Assembly (NCBI GenBank): GCA_003219695.1
Contig: QHQA01000044.1
Location: forward strand, 1 to 46,234
From: Verrucomicrobiota bacterium
GTDB lineage: Bacteria; Verrucomicrobiota; Verrucomicrobiia; Chthoniobacterales; UBA10450
Length of the DNA stretch: 46,234 bases
Direction of reading: 5' to 3'
Positions 7,148 to 16,088 of this stretch are shown here, in pieces. Within the stretch, counting starts at the first letter, position 1, and every line of letters starts with the position of its first letter. A program made the translations under genes and the position numbers. The notes beneath the pieces are model-generated. The model ran no database searches. It had not been told where the DNA came from and saw nothing but the letters and a program-made list of their open reading frames with translations.

Positions 7148-8371
7148 CTACAATTTTTTCGGTTCCTCTAGTAACTCGATCACGCGTTTGAGCAAACGGC
7201 CGGCGCCACCGCCGTCGATGCTGCGATGATCGAAGCTCAGCGTGATTTGCGCTTCGGTTTTGGGAACGAATTCATTTTTTGATTCGTCCCACGACGGAAC
7301 TTTTTTGCCGGCGCCGAGACCGAGCAACAACGTTTGGTCGGGCAGAGGAATCGGCGTGCCCCATTCCATTCCGAATATGCCGAAGTTTGAAACGGTGGCG
7401 ATGCCGCCGGCTTGCATGTCGGGTGAAATCCGCCGTTGCCGCGCCAGATCGACGAGTTCCTTGTATTTCGTCGTGAGATCGGCAAGCGAGGTTTTGTCCG
7501 CGCCACGAATGATCGGCACCATGATTCCGTCCTCCGCTTCAACTGCAATGCCGACGTCAATAGTCTTTGATTGCACAACGCGATTGCCGATCAGTTTTGC
7601 GGCTGCGCCCGGATTCTCCGCAAGCGCAAGCGCGAGCGCGCGCAGCGCATAAAGACCGGGCCCGGGCTTTGGACCGCGCGATTGCCGGTCTTTCAATACT
7701 GGATCGAGATTCACGGACGAGCCGATGGTCGAAAGCGGACGCATCCAACTCCGTCGCATCGCATCGGCCACGCCGGCGCGGATAGCTGAAGCTTCGTGCG
7801 CGCTTTGCTTCTCAACCTTCTGCAGGAAATTTTCGAGATCTTTAATGGTTACGCGGTTGCCTGTGCCAGTCCCCGTGATGCCGGCGAGATCGGCCGTTGT
7901 TAATTGCAATTCGGCCATGCGCGCGCGCACGCGCGGGGACATGAAAGTTGCACCTTTGGTAACCACAGGAACCGGCAGGCCGCCGACGCGTGTGCCTTCG
8001 CCATCGCGCGCGCCAATTTTTTTCTCGCGCGCCGGCGCGATTTCCTGATCTGCGCGCGCGGGAATTTCCTCAGCGACTTCCCGCTGCGGAGGAGGCGGGG
8101 CATGTTTGGCGAATCGCGCCGCGTCTTCTTCGCTCGCTTCCACGTAGCCGAGCACCGCACCTACGGGATACGTTTCCTTCAATTGCACTGTGATCTTGTC
8201 GATCTTGCCTTTGCACGGCGTCGTCACACCCATGACAGCCTTGTTCGTCTCGACGTCAAGGATTTCCTGGTCATCGACGACCTCGTCGCCCGGTTTGACC
8301 TTGATATCGACGATCGTGGCTTCGGCGATCGATTCGCCCAACTGCGGCATGATGATTGGAACTTGCGGCAT
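7148..8371 (-). CDS. 2-oxoacid dehydrogenase E2 (dihydrolipoamide acyltransferase)
   Basis: A 407-residue E2 with the three expected parts. A lipoyl domain spans residues 1-80 with the lipoylated Lys44 in DVETNKAVM. An Ala/Pro/charged linker leads to a peripheral-subunit-binding domain at about 144-183 (MSPRVRARMAEL...GNRVTIKDL). The acyltransferase core ends with the catalytic FDHRSIDGG (His382, Asp386). It transfers acyl groups from E1-bound TPP intermediate to CoA in the multienzyme complex. The ATG at 8371 lies five bases after the E1beta stop; the longer upstream frame is rejected because the lipoyl domain starts at MPQVPIIMPQ. No E3 gene is present here. Acetyl versus branched-chain specificity is not decided by sequence. 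Confidence 0.92.
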   Translation of the reverse strand: MPQVPIIMPQLGESIAEATIVDIKVKPGDEVVDDQEILDVETNKAVMGVTTPCKGKIDKITVQLKETYPVGAVLGYVEASEEDAARFAKHAPPPPQREVAEEIPARADQEIAPAREKKIGARDGEGTRVGGLPVPVVTKGATFMSPRVRARMAELQLTTADLAGITGTGTGNRVTIKDLENFLQKVEKQSAHEASAIRAGVADAMRRSWMRPLSTIGSSVNLDPVLKDRQSRGPKPGPGLYALRALALALAENPGAAAKLIGNRVVQSKTIDVGIAVEAEDGIMVPIIRGADKTSLADLTTKYKELVDLARQRRISPDMQAGGIATVSNFGIFGMEWGTPIPLPDQTLLLGLGAGKKVPSWDESKNEFVPKTEAQITLSFDHRSIDGGGAGRLLKRVIELLEEPKKL

Positions 8372-8376
8372 AAAGT

Positions 8377-9345
8377 TTATTCTCGGAGCAGTTGCCTCGC
8401 CTTCGCGACAATGTTTTTCGTGTTTGGCCGATGCGCGCTCCAAAGATTTGGATGATAAGGAATCGGCGTGTCTTTCGCGTTGATCCGCTGCGGGGCCGCA
8501 TCGAGCAGATGAAAGCCCTGGTTTGTAACACGTGCGATCACTTCGGCCGTCGCGCCGCCCCAGGGAAATGATTCGCCCACGCAAAGCAAACGCCCGGTCC
8601 GGGCGACAGACGCCAGCACGGTGTCAGTATCGAGCGGTTTGACTGTGCGCAAATCGACCACTTCGAGTTCGAATCCTTCGCGTGCCAGCTCCTCCGCCGC
8701 GGCGAGCGATTCCTGCACCATGGCGCTATAGCTCACAACCGTGAGATCGCGTCCCTCCCGCGCGACACGCGCGTGACCAGTAGGCAAACCTTTGCCCGGC
8801 AGTTTGTCCGCCTTGAGATGGTAATAAAGGTACTTGTGTTCGCAGTAGATGACCGGATCGTCGATCGCCACCGCTTCAATCAACATCGTGTAAGCGTCCT
8901 CGACCGTGGCGGGCGTCATCACAGTCAGCCCCGGATAATGCGCGTAAATCGATTCCATCGATTGACTGTGGAATGGGCCGCTGCCTTTCGTCCCGCCCGA
9001 GGGCAAGCGGACGGTGATCGGCACCGGCACGCCGGTTCGCCAGTAATGTGTGCCGGCGTTATTCAGGATTTGATTGAGCGCCAGGCTGGAAAAATCTGCG
9101 AACTGCATTTCGACAATCGGCCGCATTCCCTGAATCGCGGCGCCAATCGCAGTGCCCACGATCGCGTCCTCGCTGATCGGCGTGTTCAGGACGCGCCCCG
9201 GAAATTCCTTTGCCAGACCTTTTGTTGCTTTAAACGCGCCGCCAAACGTCCCTCCGACGTCCTGGCCGTAGATGAAAACGCGCTCGTCGTCGCGCAGCAA
9301 TTTTGCCTGCGCTTCGCGGATCGCTTCCAGATAGGTGATGCTCAT
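8377..9345 (-). CDS. 2-oxoacid dehydrogenase E1 beta subunit
   Basis: A 322-residue transketolase-type subunit. It has the PDH-beta signatures YGQDVGGTFGGAF and NTPISEDAIVGTAIGAA near the N-terminus, the Glu that activates TPP in the ISE segment, VRLPSGGTKGSGPFHSQSME in the middle, and the C-terminal transketolase_C region (VVDLRTVKPLDTDT). It forms the alpha2beta2 E1 decarboxylase with the gene at 9519-10559 and feeds the E2 that follows five bases later. Length and motifs are complete. Pyruvate is the commonest substrate of this subfamily, but branched-chain 2-oxoacids are not excluded. Confidence 0.92.
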   Translation of the reverse strand: MSITYLEAIREAQAKLLRDDERVFIYGQDVGGTFGGAFKATKGLAKEFPGRVLNTPISEDAIVGTAIGAAIQGMRPIVEMQFADFSSLALNQILNNAGTHYWRTGVPVPITVRLPSGGTKGSGPFHSQSMESIYAHYPGLTVMTPATVEDAYTMLIEAVAIDDPVIYCEHKYLYYHLKADKLPGKGLPTGHARVAREGRDLTVVSYSAMVQESLAAAEELAREGFELEVVDLRTVKPLDTDTVLASVARTGRLLCVGESFPWGGATAEVIARVTNQGFHLLDAAPQRINAKDTPIPYHPNLWSAHRPNTKNIVAKARQLLRE

Positions 9346-9420
9346 GGCTTCGCGATGTTAAGTCGCTGAACCGTTGAAGCGCCCCGCTCGCGAAGGCTTT
9401 CGGAGTTGAAGCGTTAGAGT

Positions 9421-9451
9421 GAAAAGCGGCGTCAAGCCGCCGCACTCCAAA
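9421..9451. repeat. AAAGCGGC...CTCCAAA dispersed repeat end
   Basis: A small hairpin (GCGGCGTCAAGCCGCC) followed by GCACTCCAAA, in the 173-bp gap between E1alpha and E1beta. The same half-site pattern occurs twice, in inverted orientation, in the element at 42126-42224. It separates two genes whose products act in one complex, so the transcript must read through or restart here. Confidence 0.5.
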
Positions 9452-9518
9452 GCGCGCTGCGCACGCGAAGAATTCGCGCCGTCGCCGATTCGCCGGTTCG
9501 CCGTTTCTTGGTTAGTCG

Positions 9519-10559
9519 TCATTCGTCATTGATTTGATCGGCCAGCTCGCGCGTGGAGATGGCGGACCAATCTTCCTTGCCGCCTTCGGGCGCGGCTTCT
9601 TTTTGCGCAGTGGCAATCGCTTCGTCCACCTGCGTGGCTGCCTCTTTGCGCCACGCAGCCAGCGTCTCAGCGTCTAACAGATTCAGATCGATGATTGTCT
9701 GCTCGGCGACTTTCAGACAGTCGCGAGCGAACGGCTGGCGCTTAACCTCCTCCGGAACATAGCTGGCGTCATCGTGCTCCCCGTGACCCGAAAGGCGCAG
9801 CACCTCCGCAACGACTAACTGCGGCGGGCGCCCGGCGCGGGCGCGTTTCACCGCACCGCCGATCACGTCCAGGCACGCGGAGAGATCCGTTCCGTCGAGA
9901 CTGTAGCCCTCAAAACCATAACCGATGGCGCGGTCAACCAGGTCATCACACGCGAACTCGCGATCGTTAGGCGTGGAGTAAGCGTAATGATTGTTCGTGG
10001 CGACGACCACCAGCGGCACTTGCTCGACGGCAGCGATGTTCATGCCTTCGTGGAACGCACCGGCCTGCATACCGCCTTCGCCGATGCAAGCGAGGCCGAC
10101 GAAGTTTTTCTCGCCTCGAAATCGTTTCGCCATTAACGCGCCGACTGTGACTGAAACCATCGCGCCCAGGTGACTGATCATGGCGAGCTGATTGTCGCGG
10201 GGCCGCCCTCGGTGAATGTTACCGTCGCGTCCGCGCATTGGCCCCAGGCGAGAGCCAAGGTAGGTGCGCGTCACGTCGACCAGCGGTTCGCCGAAGGCGA
10301 ATCGGCCTGCCTGGTCACGAATCAGCGGCGCAAAGATGTCGTTTTTCTGCAAAAACAGACCGCACGCCACGCTGACCGCCTCCTGGCCTTTGCCGATATA
10401 AACGCCGCCGGTGATCAATCCGCCGCGATACAGACTGACCAGTTTTTCCTCAACCGTGCGCGCCAGCAGCATCCAGCGAAACGCCTCGAGGAAACGCTCA
10501 TGTGGCGGCGTAGCCTTTTTCGTTTTTGGTTTTCCGGTGCGCTGCGCCGTTTGAAGCAT
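9519..10559 (-). CDS. 2-oxoacid dehydrogenase E1 alpha subunit
   Basis: A 346-residue TPP-dependent subunit. The TPP/Mg motif runs from GEGG at 160-163 to NN at 189-190 with the standard spacing; the usual GDG is GEG here. Typical flanks are seen: GVYIGKGQEAVSV, PLIRDQAGRF, the phosphorylation-loop-like GHGEHDDASYVP, and a Lys-rich N-terminal tail (KPKTKKATPPHERF). It catalyses decarboxylation of the 2-oxoacid and passes the acyl group to E2 lipoate. It heads the E1alpha-E1beta-E2 run, 146 bp downstream of the SMC stop on the same strand. The GHGEHDD loop fits either PDH or branched-chain enzymes. Confidence 0.9.
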   Translation of the reverse strand: MLQTAQRTGKPKTKKATPPHERFLEAFRWMLLARTVEEKLVSLYRGGLITGGVYIGKGQEAVSVACGLFLQKNDIFAPLIRDQAGRFAFGEPLVDVTRTYLGSRLGPMRGRDGNIHRGRPRDNQLAMISHLGAMVSVTVGALMAKRFRGEKNFVGLACIGEGGMQAGAFHEGMNIAAVEQVPLVVVATNNHYAYSTPNDREFACDDLVDRAIGYGFEGYSLDGTDLSACLDVIGGAVKRARAGRPPQLVVAEVLRLSGHGEHDDASYVPEEVKRQPFARDCLKVAEQTIIDLNLLDAETLAAWRKEAATQVDEAIATAQKEAAPEGGKEDWSAISTRELADQINDE

Positions 10560-10705
10560 CGAGCAATTTTAGCCAAGATCGATGAGCGTGCGCAAAAAAA
10601 TTTTGCGTGGTCGAATTACACAGGTGGAACGCGTTGTCCTCAACGCGTTGACACAAAAACCCGTCTGCACCGCGTGATTTGTCGTCTTCGGAGAAGCCGA
10701 TCCAT

Positions 10706-13700
10706 CTACCGCGACGCGAACGCCAGGCGACCTTGTCTCCGGTTCTGTTCGCCGCCGTTAGATCTCGGTTCGGCGGAAACTCGCGGCGGGGCGGTCAGCT
10801 TCATTCCAACCAGCCTGCTCACGCCGCGCTCTTCCATGGTCACGCCGTAAAGAACATCCGCTTTGGCAATCGTGCGTTTGTTATGGGTGATGATGATGAA
10901 CTGGCTCTGCTTTACGAAGCGTTCAAGCACACGGATGAAACAGTTAATGTTGTTTTCGTCCATTGCCGCATCCACTTCATCGAGGATGCAGAACGGGCTC
11001 GGCCGTACCATGTAGATGGCGAATAGCAACGCCACTGCGACCATGGAGCGTTCGCCTCCGCTCAGCAGCGAAACGCTCTGCAATTGTTTGCCAGGCGGCT
11101 TGGCGGTGATCTCGATGCCGCAGTTGAGCGGATCGTTCTCGTCGAGCAACGACAAAGCGGCGCGGCCGCCGCCGAAAAGCTCGACAAACATTTCGCGAAA
11201 ATTCGCGCAGACTTGCTCGAAAGTTTCGGCGAACAATTTCCTTGTCGTCGAATTGATTCGAGCAATGACGTCGAGCAATTCGCGTTGCGAATTTGTGAGA
11301 TCGGTGTTTTGCGTTTCGAGAAATTTGTGTCGCTCCTCGAGCTCGTCGTACTCCTGGACGGCATCGAGGTTCACCGGGCCCATGTTGTCGAGCTGCATCC
11401 GAAGATCGGCGATAAGCTTTTCAAGATTTGGAGGGGCGAGCTCTGGCGAACCCGGCGTCGCAGAGCCTGTCCTGAGCCCGTCGAAGGAAGCTCCGCCCTC
11501 CATTTTCTCATTGCGCTTCAATTGTGCGCGCAAAGTCTTTTCGAATGCCGCTTCGTCGGGCGCGAACGCGCGAAGATCGACGTGGTAGCTGCGCGAAATG
11601 TGCTCGACCAGATTGTCGATCTTCATCTGCAATTGCGACTCGCGCACCTGCTGCTGGGCGCGGCGGTCCTGCGATTTGCCCAGCGAATCGCGCAAATGCC
11701 GCAGTTCAATTTCGCGATCGGAAATCGTGGCCAGGCGTTGGGCGCGTTGGTCGCCGATTTTCACAGCGTTCGCTTCGGCCTCCTCACGTTGCGCCATTTG
11801 AGTCTTAATTAAGGCTTCCGATTCACGCGATTCTTCAGTCTGTTTCGCCAATTTTTCTTCGTACATCGCAATGTCAGTCTGCCGCGCAGCGATCAGCTCG
11901 GCCAACTCAGTGTCGCGAGCGTTCATCGGTTCGCGCTGCGCGATCAAATTTTCATGGCGCTGACGCTCGGTCGCGACGACCACGCGCAGTTGATTCATCT
12001 TCTCGGTCAACTCTTCTTCGCGCAGCGTGGTCGTTTTCTGCGCCGCTTCGAATGCGGACAGTTCCGTCTGCGCTTTCGCCAGATGCTGGCGCATGGTTTG
12101 AAGTTCGCCCTCCAATTGCGCAATCCGTTGGTCGGCCGCTGCGATCTGACGCTCCAGCGCATTTTTCTCCGATCGCAAATTGTCGGTCCTGCGTTCGGCC
12201 TCGCTGAATTCGCGCTGGAGCTGTGAAGCAATTTCGAGCGCGGCCTTCGCTTCGTCGCGTTTTGCCAAAACTGAATCTCGCTCCCCAGCCAGCGCGGCTT
12301 CTTCTTTAGCGAGATCGGCGATTTGGGCCTTGCGTTCCAACATGGAACTCGCACGGGCTTCGCTGCTGCCGCCGAACACGATCCCTTCTGCCGAAATGAA
12401 TTCACCGGCGAGCGTTGCCATCGCCAGCGCGGGTTCATGCTTTTTGCACTGGAGCGCCTGTTGCAAGTCGGAGAAAATGGCAACGTTGCCCAGTAATTGC
12501 CTAACGAGCGGTTCGAGCGCTGGCGGTGCGGCCAGTTTGTCGGTGGCCCAGGCGAGGCCGCCGGCCGGCAGATCTTTTGGTGCCGGATCCTGCGATGGCC
12601 GCGCCAACTGTGGCATGAGCAGCGCAGCCTGACCAAGTTTCTTCTTCTTGAGTCGCGCGATGATTTCGGCCGCAGCCTCCTCATCCTTTAGAACAACGGC
12701 GTGCAGATTCCGGCCCAGAGCGGCTTCAATCGCTGGAATAAATTTGGGGTCGACGTCGAGTTGCACAACAAGGGAACCGGCAATCGCATCGCGGAACTTT
12801 TTGGGATCGTCAACACCTTTAAGAACTGCCTGCGAACCTTGCGCGAGACCTTCGCCCTCTTTGTTGAGCTGGCGCAGCACGTCAAGGCGCGACCGCTTTT
12901 CCGCGAGCGTGCGCTCGACATCGGCAAGCTCTTGTTCCAGTTGGGAGAGCTCTTTCTGTTTCTCCCGCAGACTTGCTTCGATATCGATTTGGTTACGACG
13001 CCTCGTCTTAACTGGAGCAGCGAGTTGGCTGACGAGTTTCTCCCGCGTTTCGCCTAACGATTGGATTTCGTTAGCGAGTTGCTCGACCTGTTTGCGTGTC
13101 AATTCGCTGCGCGCTTTCGTTCCGGAGAGTTCCTCCTCAAGCGCCGAAATTCGGCTTTCGCATTTGGAAGACGCAAGTTGCAGTTCCTGCAACCGCGCAC
13201 CGCGCTCAACGCGATTTTTCTGAATTTCGCCGGTGAAGCTGGTGAGCTTGGTGAGCTCGGCGTCTTTGTCTTTCAGGTGTCGCTCGATTTCTGCGATCGA
13301 GTTGTTGATTTGCTCGATGTCGGCGGCGTGCTGTTCGCGCTTCGTTTCAGCATCGGCGATGTCGCGCTGCGCTCGCTCGATCAGCTCGGCAAGCTCTTCT
13401 GCGCGCTGGCGATTGAACTCGATGCGACTGCGGTGCGCGGCAATTTCGCTTTCCAGCCGCTGCATTTCGGCACGCGACTCGGCGATCTCGCTGTCAATCT
13501 TATCCAGCGCGCGGCGTTCTTCGGTGAGGGCGTTTTCGCCGTTGGTGATCTTGATCCGTGTAGCGTCCTCCGAACCGGTGAGCCGCTCAATTTCTTCGCG
13601 AGAGATTGCCAGTTCGCGCTCGAGCGACTCGAACTGTCTGCGCGCGTGATGAGTTTCGAGCACGCGAAGGTCTGCGTGCAATGCTTGGTAGCGCCGCGCT

Positions 13701-14332
13701 TTGCCGGCCTGTCGCTGAAGCGAGCCGATTTGCCGTTTCACTTCTTTGATCACGTCGCCGATGCGCAACAGATTTGCTTCGGTCGCTTCGAGCTTGCGCA
13801 GCGCCTCGCGTTTTTGCGCTTTATATTTCGTGATTCCGGCCGCTTCTTCGAACACCGCGCGGCGATCTTCCGGACGCGAACTCAGGATCATGTCGATCCT
13901 GCCCTGTTCCATCATCGAGTACGCTGTCCGCGCAACGCCGGTATCGGCGAAGAGACTTTGAATGTCGCGAAGCCGGCAGGCCGTTTTGTTCAGGAAATAT
14001 TCGGAGTTGCCATCGCGATAAACCCGGCGGGTCACCTGCACGTCATGCCAGTCGATCCCGAGCTCTGCGGCGCAATCGGTAAAGGTGAGTGAAACCTCCG
14101 CAAACCCGACGGGCTTGCGTTTCTCGCTGCCGCTGAAAATCACGTCCGCCATCTCTTCGCCGCGGAGCGACTTGGCAGATTGTTCACCGAGCGTCCAACG
14201 CACGGCGTCCAGCACATTGGATTTTCCGCATCCGTTCGGCCCGACGATAGCGGTGACACCCTCGTGGAAATTAAAGACAGTTTTATCGGCAAACGATTTG
14301 AAGCCGAATAGTTCGAGCGATTGTAAACGCAT
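10706..14332 (-). CDS. smc: Chromosome segregation ATPase SMC
   Basis: A 1208-residue condensin subunit. The N-terminal head has FGFKSFADKT and Walker A GPNGCGKSN (31-39). Long coiled coils flank a central hinge (about residues 505-670, with AALGRNLHAVV and GGSSEARASSML). The C-terminal head has the signature LSGGERSMVAVALL and Walker B FCILDEVDAAMD. SMC with ScpA/ScpB compacts and segregates the chromosome. An extra in-frame insert, residues about 944-967 (SFDGLRTGSATPGSPELAPP), lies just before LIADLRMQLDNMGPVNLDAV and is translated from a dispersed inverted repeat. The last 20 or so residues, after LVGMKLTAPP, look unconserved. Long plus-strand open frames across this gene are shadows. Confidence 0.95.
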   Translation of the reverse strand: MRLQSLELFGFKSFADKTVFNFHEGVTAIVGPNGCGKSNVLDAVRWTLGEQSAKSLRGEEMADVIFSGSEKRKPVGFAEVSLTFTDCAAELGIDWHDVQVTRRVYRDGNSEYFLNKTACRLRDIQSLFADTGVARTAYSMMEQGRIDMILSSRPEDRRAVFEEAAGITKYKAQKREALRKLEATEANLLRIGDVIKEVKRQIGSLQRQAGKARRYQALHADLRVLETHHARRQFESLERELAISREEIERLTGSEDATRIKITNGENALTEERRALDKIDSEIAESRAEMQRLESEIAAHRSRIEFNRQRAEELAELIERAQRDIADAETKREQHAADIEQINNSIAEIERHLKDKDAELTKLTSFTGEIQKNRVERGARLQELQLASSKCESRISALEEELSGTKARSELTRKQVEQLANEIQSLGETREKLVSQLAAPVKTRRRNQIDIEASLREKQKELSQLEQELADVERTLAEKRSRLDVLRQLNKEGEGLAQGSQAVLKGVDDPKKFRDAIAGSLVVQLDVDPKFIPAIEAALGRNLHAVVLKDEEAAAEIIARLKKKKLGQAALLMPQLARPSQDPAPKDLPAGGLAWATDKLAAPPALEPLVRQLLGNVAIFSDLQQALQCKKHEPALAMATLAGEFISAEGIVFGGSSEARASSMLERKAQIADLAKEEAALAGERDSVLAKRDEAKAALEIASQLQREFSEAERRTDNLRSEKNALERQIAAADQRIAQLEGELQTMRQHLAKAQTELSAFEAAQKTTTLREEELTEKMNQLRVVVATERQRHENLIAQREPMNARDTELAELIAARQTDIAMYEEKLAKQTEESRESEALIKTQMAQREEAEANAVKIGDQRAQRLATISDREIELRHLRDSLGKSQDRRAQQQVRESQLQMKIDNLVEHISRSYHVDLRAFAPDEAAFEKTLRAQLKRNEKMEGGASFDGLRTGSATPGSPELAPPNLEKLIADLRMQLDNMGPVNLDAVQEYDELEERHKFLETQNTDLTNSQRELLDVIARINSTTRKLFAETFEQVCANFREMFVELFGGGRAALSLLDENDPLNCGIEITAKPPGKQLQSVSLLSGGERSMVAVALLFAIYMVRPSPFCILDEVDAAMDENNINCFIRVLERFVKQSQFIIITHNKRTIAKADVLYGVTMEERGVSRLVGMKLTAPPRVSAEPRSNGGEQNRRQGRLAFASR
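11430..11501. repeat. Dispersed inverted repeat inside smc
   Basis: The edges GGAGGGGCGAGCTC (11430-11443) and GAAGCTCCGCCCTCC (11487-11501) are near-perfect inverted copies. Between them lies GAGCCTGTCCTGAGC, also found in the repeats at 17481-17535 and 22417-22471. The 72 bp are a multiple of three and keep the smc frame open. Confidence 0.8.
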
Positions 14333-14605
14333 TTTGGGTCAAACCCGGGCCTCGGCAGCCTCAATACAGCGATCCTAGGGTGGTTACAAGCGCAAAATCA
14401 CACAATTTGAAGGGGTTCTGAAGGCAACCAGCCACAGGATATTGTGTCTTCGGTCGGCCCGGCGTTTGGCCTTTGCCTCTCTGCGCTCTGCCCTTTGCTA
14501 ACAACTTCGACGCGACCATTTCCTTCCATTCGAAAGCACGACCCTTGGCCGGGAACCTTACCGCACACTCTTGTCTTAAACAACTGAATCACTCAGGATG
14601 CAGCG

Positions 14606-15985
14606 ATGGCGGGTGAATCAACGGCGCAGATCCGACAGGCCGAGCGTGTCGATCATCAGTTGATTCGTGGCATCGGCATCCCGGCGCTGACCGCCAACAT
14701 CATTAGCTCCACTATCGGGGCCGGCATTTTTGTTTTGCCCGCAGCTGTCGCGGGAACACTCGGGCCGGCGGCGCCTCTGGCGTTCATCTGTTGCGCGATC
14801 GCCATGGTGTTGTTTGTCACCTGTTTCGCAATCGCAGGCAGTCGCGTATCGCTGACCGGCGGGCTTTACGCCTACGTGGAAGTCGCGTTTGGCCGTTACA
14901 TTGGATTTCTCGCGGGGGTGCTTTACGGGCTCACGGCGCTAGGCGCGGTCGCGGGCGTGGTAAATGTTCTGGTAAATTCAATCGTCATTGCCGTGCCGTT
15001 TCTCAGCGGCGGGATAACGCGGATCATCCTCATGATTCTCGTTTACGGTTCGCTGGTTGCGATCAACGTGCGTGGGGTGCGCGGAGGCGCGGGCGCGGTG
15101 ACCGTCGTCACGTTCGCGAAACTCCTCCCACTGCTCGTGTTCGTCTGCGTGGGAATCTTTTTCATTCATCCGGCGAATCTCATCTGGCAGGCGTGGCCGA
15201 ACAGTAAGTCGTTAGGCGACGCAGTGATTCTCTTGATCTTCGCCTTTGTTGGGATCGAGGTCGCGTTGATGCCGAGCGGCGAAGTAAAGAACCCTGCGCG
15301 CACTATTCCGCGGTCGATTTATCTGGCGCTCGTTATCACCACGATTACCTACATGATGATCCAACTCGTCGCGCAGGGAACGCTAGGCGCCAATCTGGCA
15401 AACTACAAGGACGCGCCGCTGGCTGAAGCGGCTGCGAAATTTCTCGGCAACACGGGCCGCACCCTGCTGCTCGTAGGCGCGGCGATCTCCGCCTTCGGAT
15501 TCGTCACCAGCGACATTCTGAGTTCGCCGCGGATCATTTTCGCTTTCGGCCGCGACGGGGTGTTGCCGCGATGGTTCGCGCACGTCCATCCGCGTTACCG
15601 CTCGCCTGACGTGGCGATCGTCGCGTACGCCGCGATTGGCTTTGCGTTGTCAATCTCCGGAACATTTGAACGGCTGGCCGTTCTCTCCAACGTCGCCGTG
15701 CTGTTGATGTATCTGCTCTGCTGCGCCGCATGCTGGTTTTTAGTGCAACGTGACATCCGCACCAATGGCGGCGAGCGGGTGTTCAATTTTCCCGGAATGA
15801 AAATCGTCCCTGCGCTTGCGATCGCAGTGATCTTCTGGATTCTCGGCCAGGCTTCGCTTAGCGAAAGCTCTATCGGCGACGATACGCGCGCGGGTCTGCG
15901 GCTCGCAGTCGTCGTGCTCGCCATCGCGTCGGTGTTGTATTTCGTACGGAAATTCACCGCACGTTCCGAGCGCGCGAACGCGTGA
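14606..15985 (+). CDS. APC-superfamily amino acid permease
   Basis: A 459-residue secondary transporter with about 12 transmembrane helices. The unwound first helix shows the APC signature IISSTIGAGIFVLPA, followed by GGLYAYVEVAFGRYIGFLAG and, in helix 6, FAFVGIEVALMPSGEVKNP. These are typical of amino acid/polyamine/organocation antiporters and symporters. The ATG at 14606 is preceded by AGGATG about 7 bases upstream. It stands alone with a 273-bp gap before it in which I see no gene. It lies upstream of an M20 peptidase on the same strand, which might link peptide hydrolysis and amino acid movement; this is weak inference. Confidence 0.88.
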   Translation: MAGESTAQIRQAERVDHQLIRGIGIPALTANIISSTIGAGIFVLPAAVAGTLGPAAPLAFICCAIAMVLFVTCFAIAGSRVSLTGGLYAYVEVAFGRYIGFLAGVLYGLTALGAVAGVVNVLVNSIVIAVPFLSGGITRIILMILVYGSLVAINVRGVRGGAGAVTVVTFAKLLPLLVFVCVGIFFIHPANLIWQAWPNSKSLGDAVILLIFAFVGIEVALMPSGEVKNPARTIPRSIYLALVITTITYMMIQLVAQGTLGANLANYKDAPLAEAAAKFLGNTGRTLLLVGAAISAFGFVTSDILSSPRIIFAFGRDGVLPRWFAHVHPRYRSPDVAIVAYAAIGFALSISGTFERLAVLSNVAVLLMYLLCCAACWFLVQRDIRTNGGERVFNFPGMKIVPALAIAVIFWILGQASLSESSIGDDTRAGLRLAVVVLAIASVLYFVRKFTARSERANA

Positions 15986-16044
15986 TTCCGGGGAGCGCAC
16001 GCGCCTCGCGTGCTGGCGATCGCGCCCTCGCGATCGCGAACTTC
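15985..16044. repeat. Short GC-rich inverted repeats in an intergenic gap
   Basis: GCACGCG/CGCGTGC and GCGATCGCG pairs form back-to-back small hairpins right after the permease stop. The first pair resembles the ends of the element at 26861-27000 (CACGCGTCCCGCGTG). They could serve as a terminator for the permease transcript, though no T-run follows. Confidence 0.45.
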
Positions 16045-16073
16045 GTTCAGCGTTGAACGTTGAGCGTTTTTCC
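16045..16073. repeat. Solo end related to the four-helix-bundle element
   Basis: GTTGAACGTTGAGCGTTTTTCC resembles the right end of the element at 3903-4461 (GTTGAGCGTTGGGCGTTTTC) in the same orientation. Both sit just before the ATG of a plus-strand gene: 4463 there, 16089 here. No four-helix-bundle gene accompanies this copy, so it is a solo or decayed end. Confidence 0.5.
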
Positions 16074-16088
16074 GCGAGACTTCCGCCC

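Noticed and set aside
8773-9369. Plus-strand open frame of 198 codons opposite E1beta
   Set aside because: Antisense to a complete E1beta gene; no domain is recognisable.
13061-14092. A long plus-strand open frame opposite smc (343 codons) and another at 11084-11812
   Set aside because: They are antisense shadows of a high-GC gene with all SMC motifs in order; the products are Phe/Leu/Arg-rich without any domain.
14398-14592. Minus-strand open frame of 64 codons between smc and the APC permease
   Set aside because: Low-complexity product without domain or ribosome-binding site; the gap is better left unannotated.
16053-16088. TTG start extending the M20 peptidase
   Set aside because: The extra codons fall in a dispersed repeat; ATG 16089 gives a normal-length family member.
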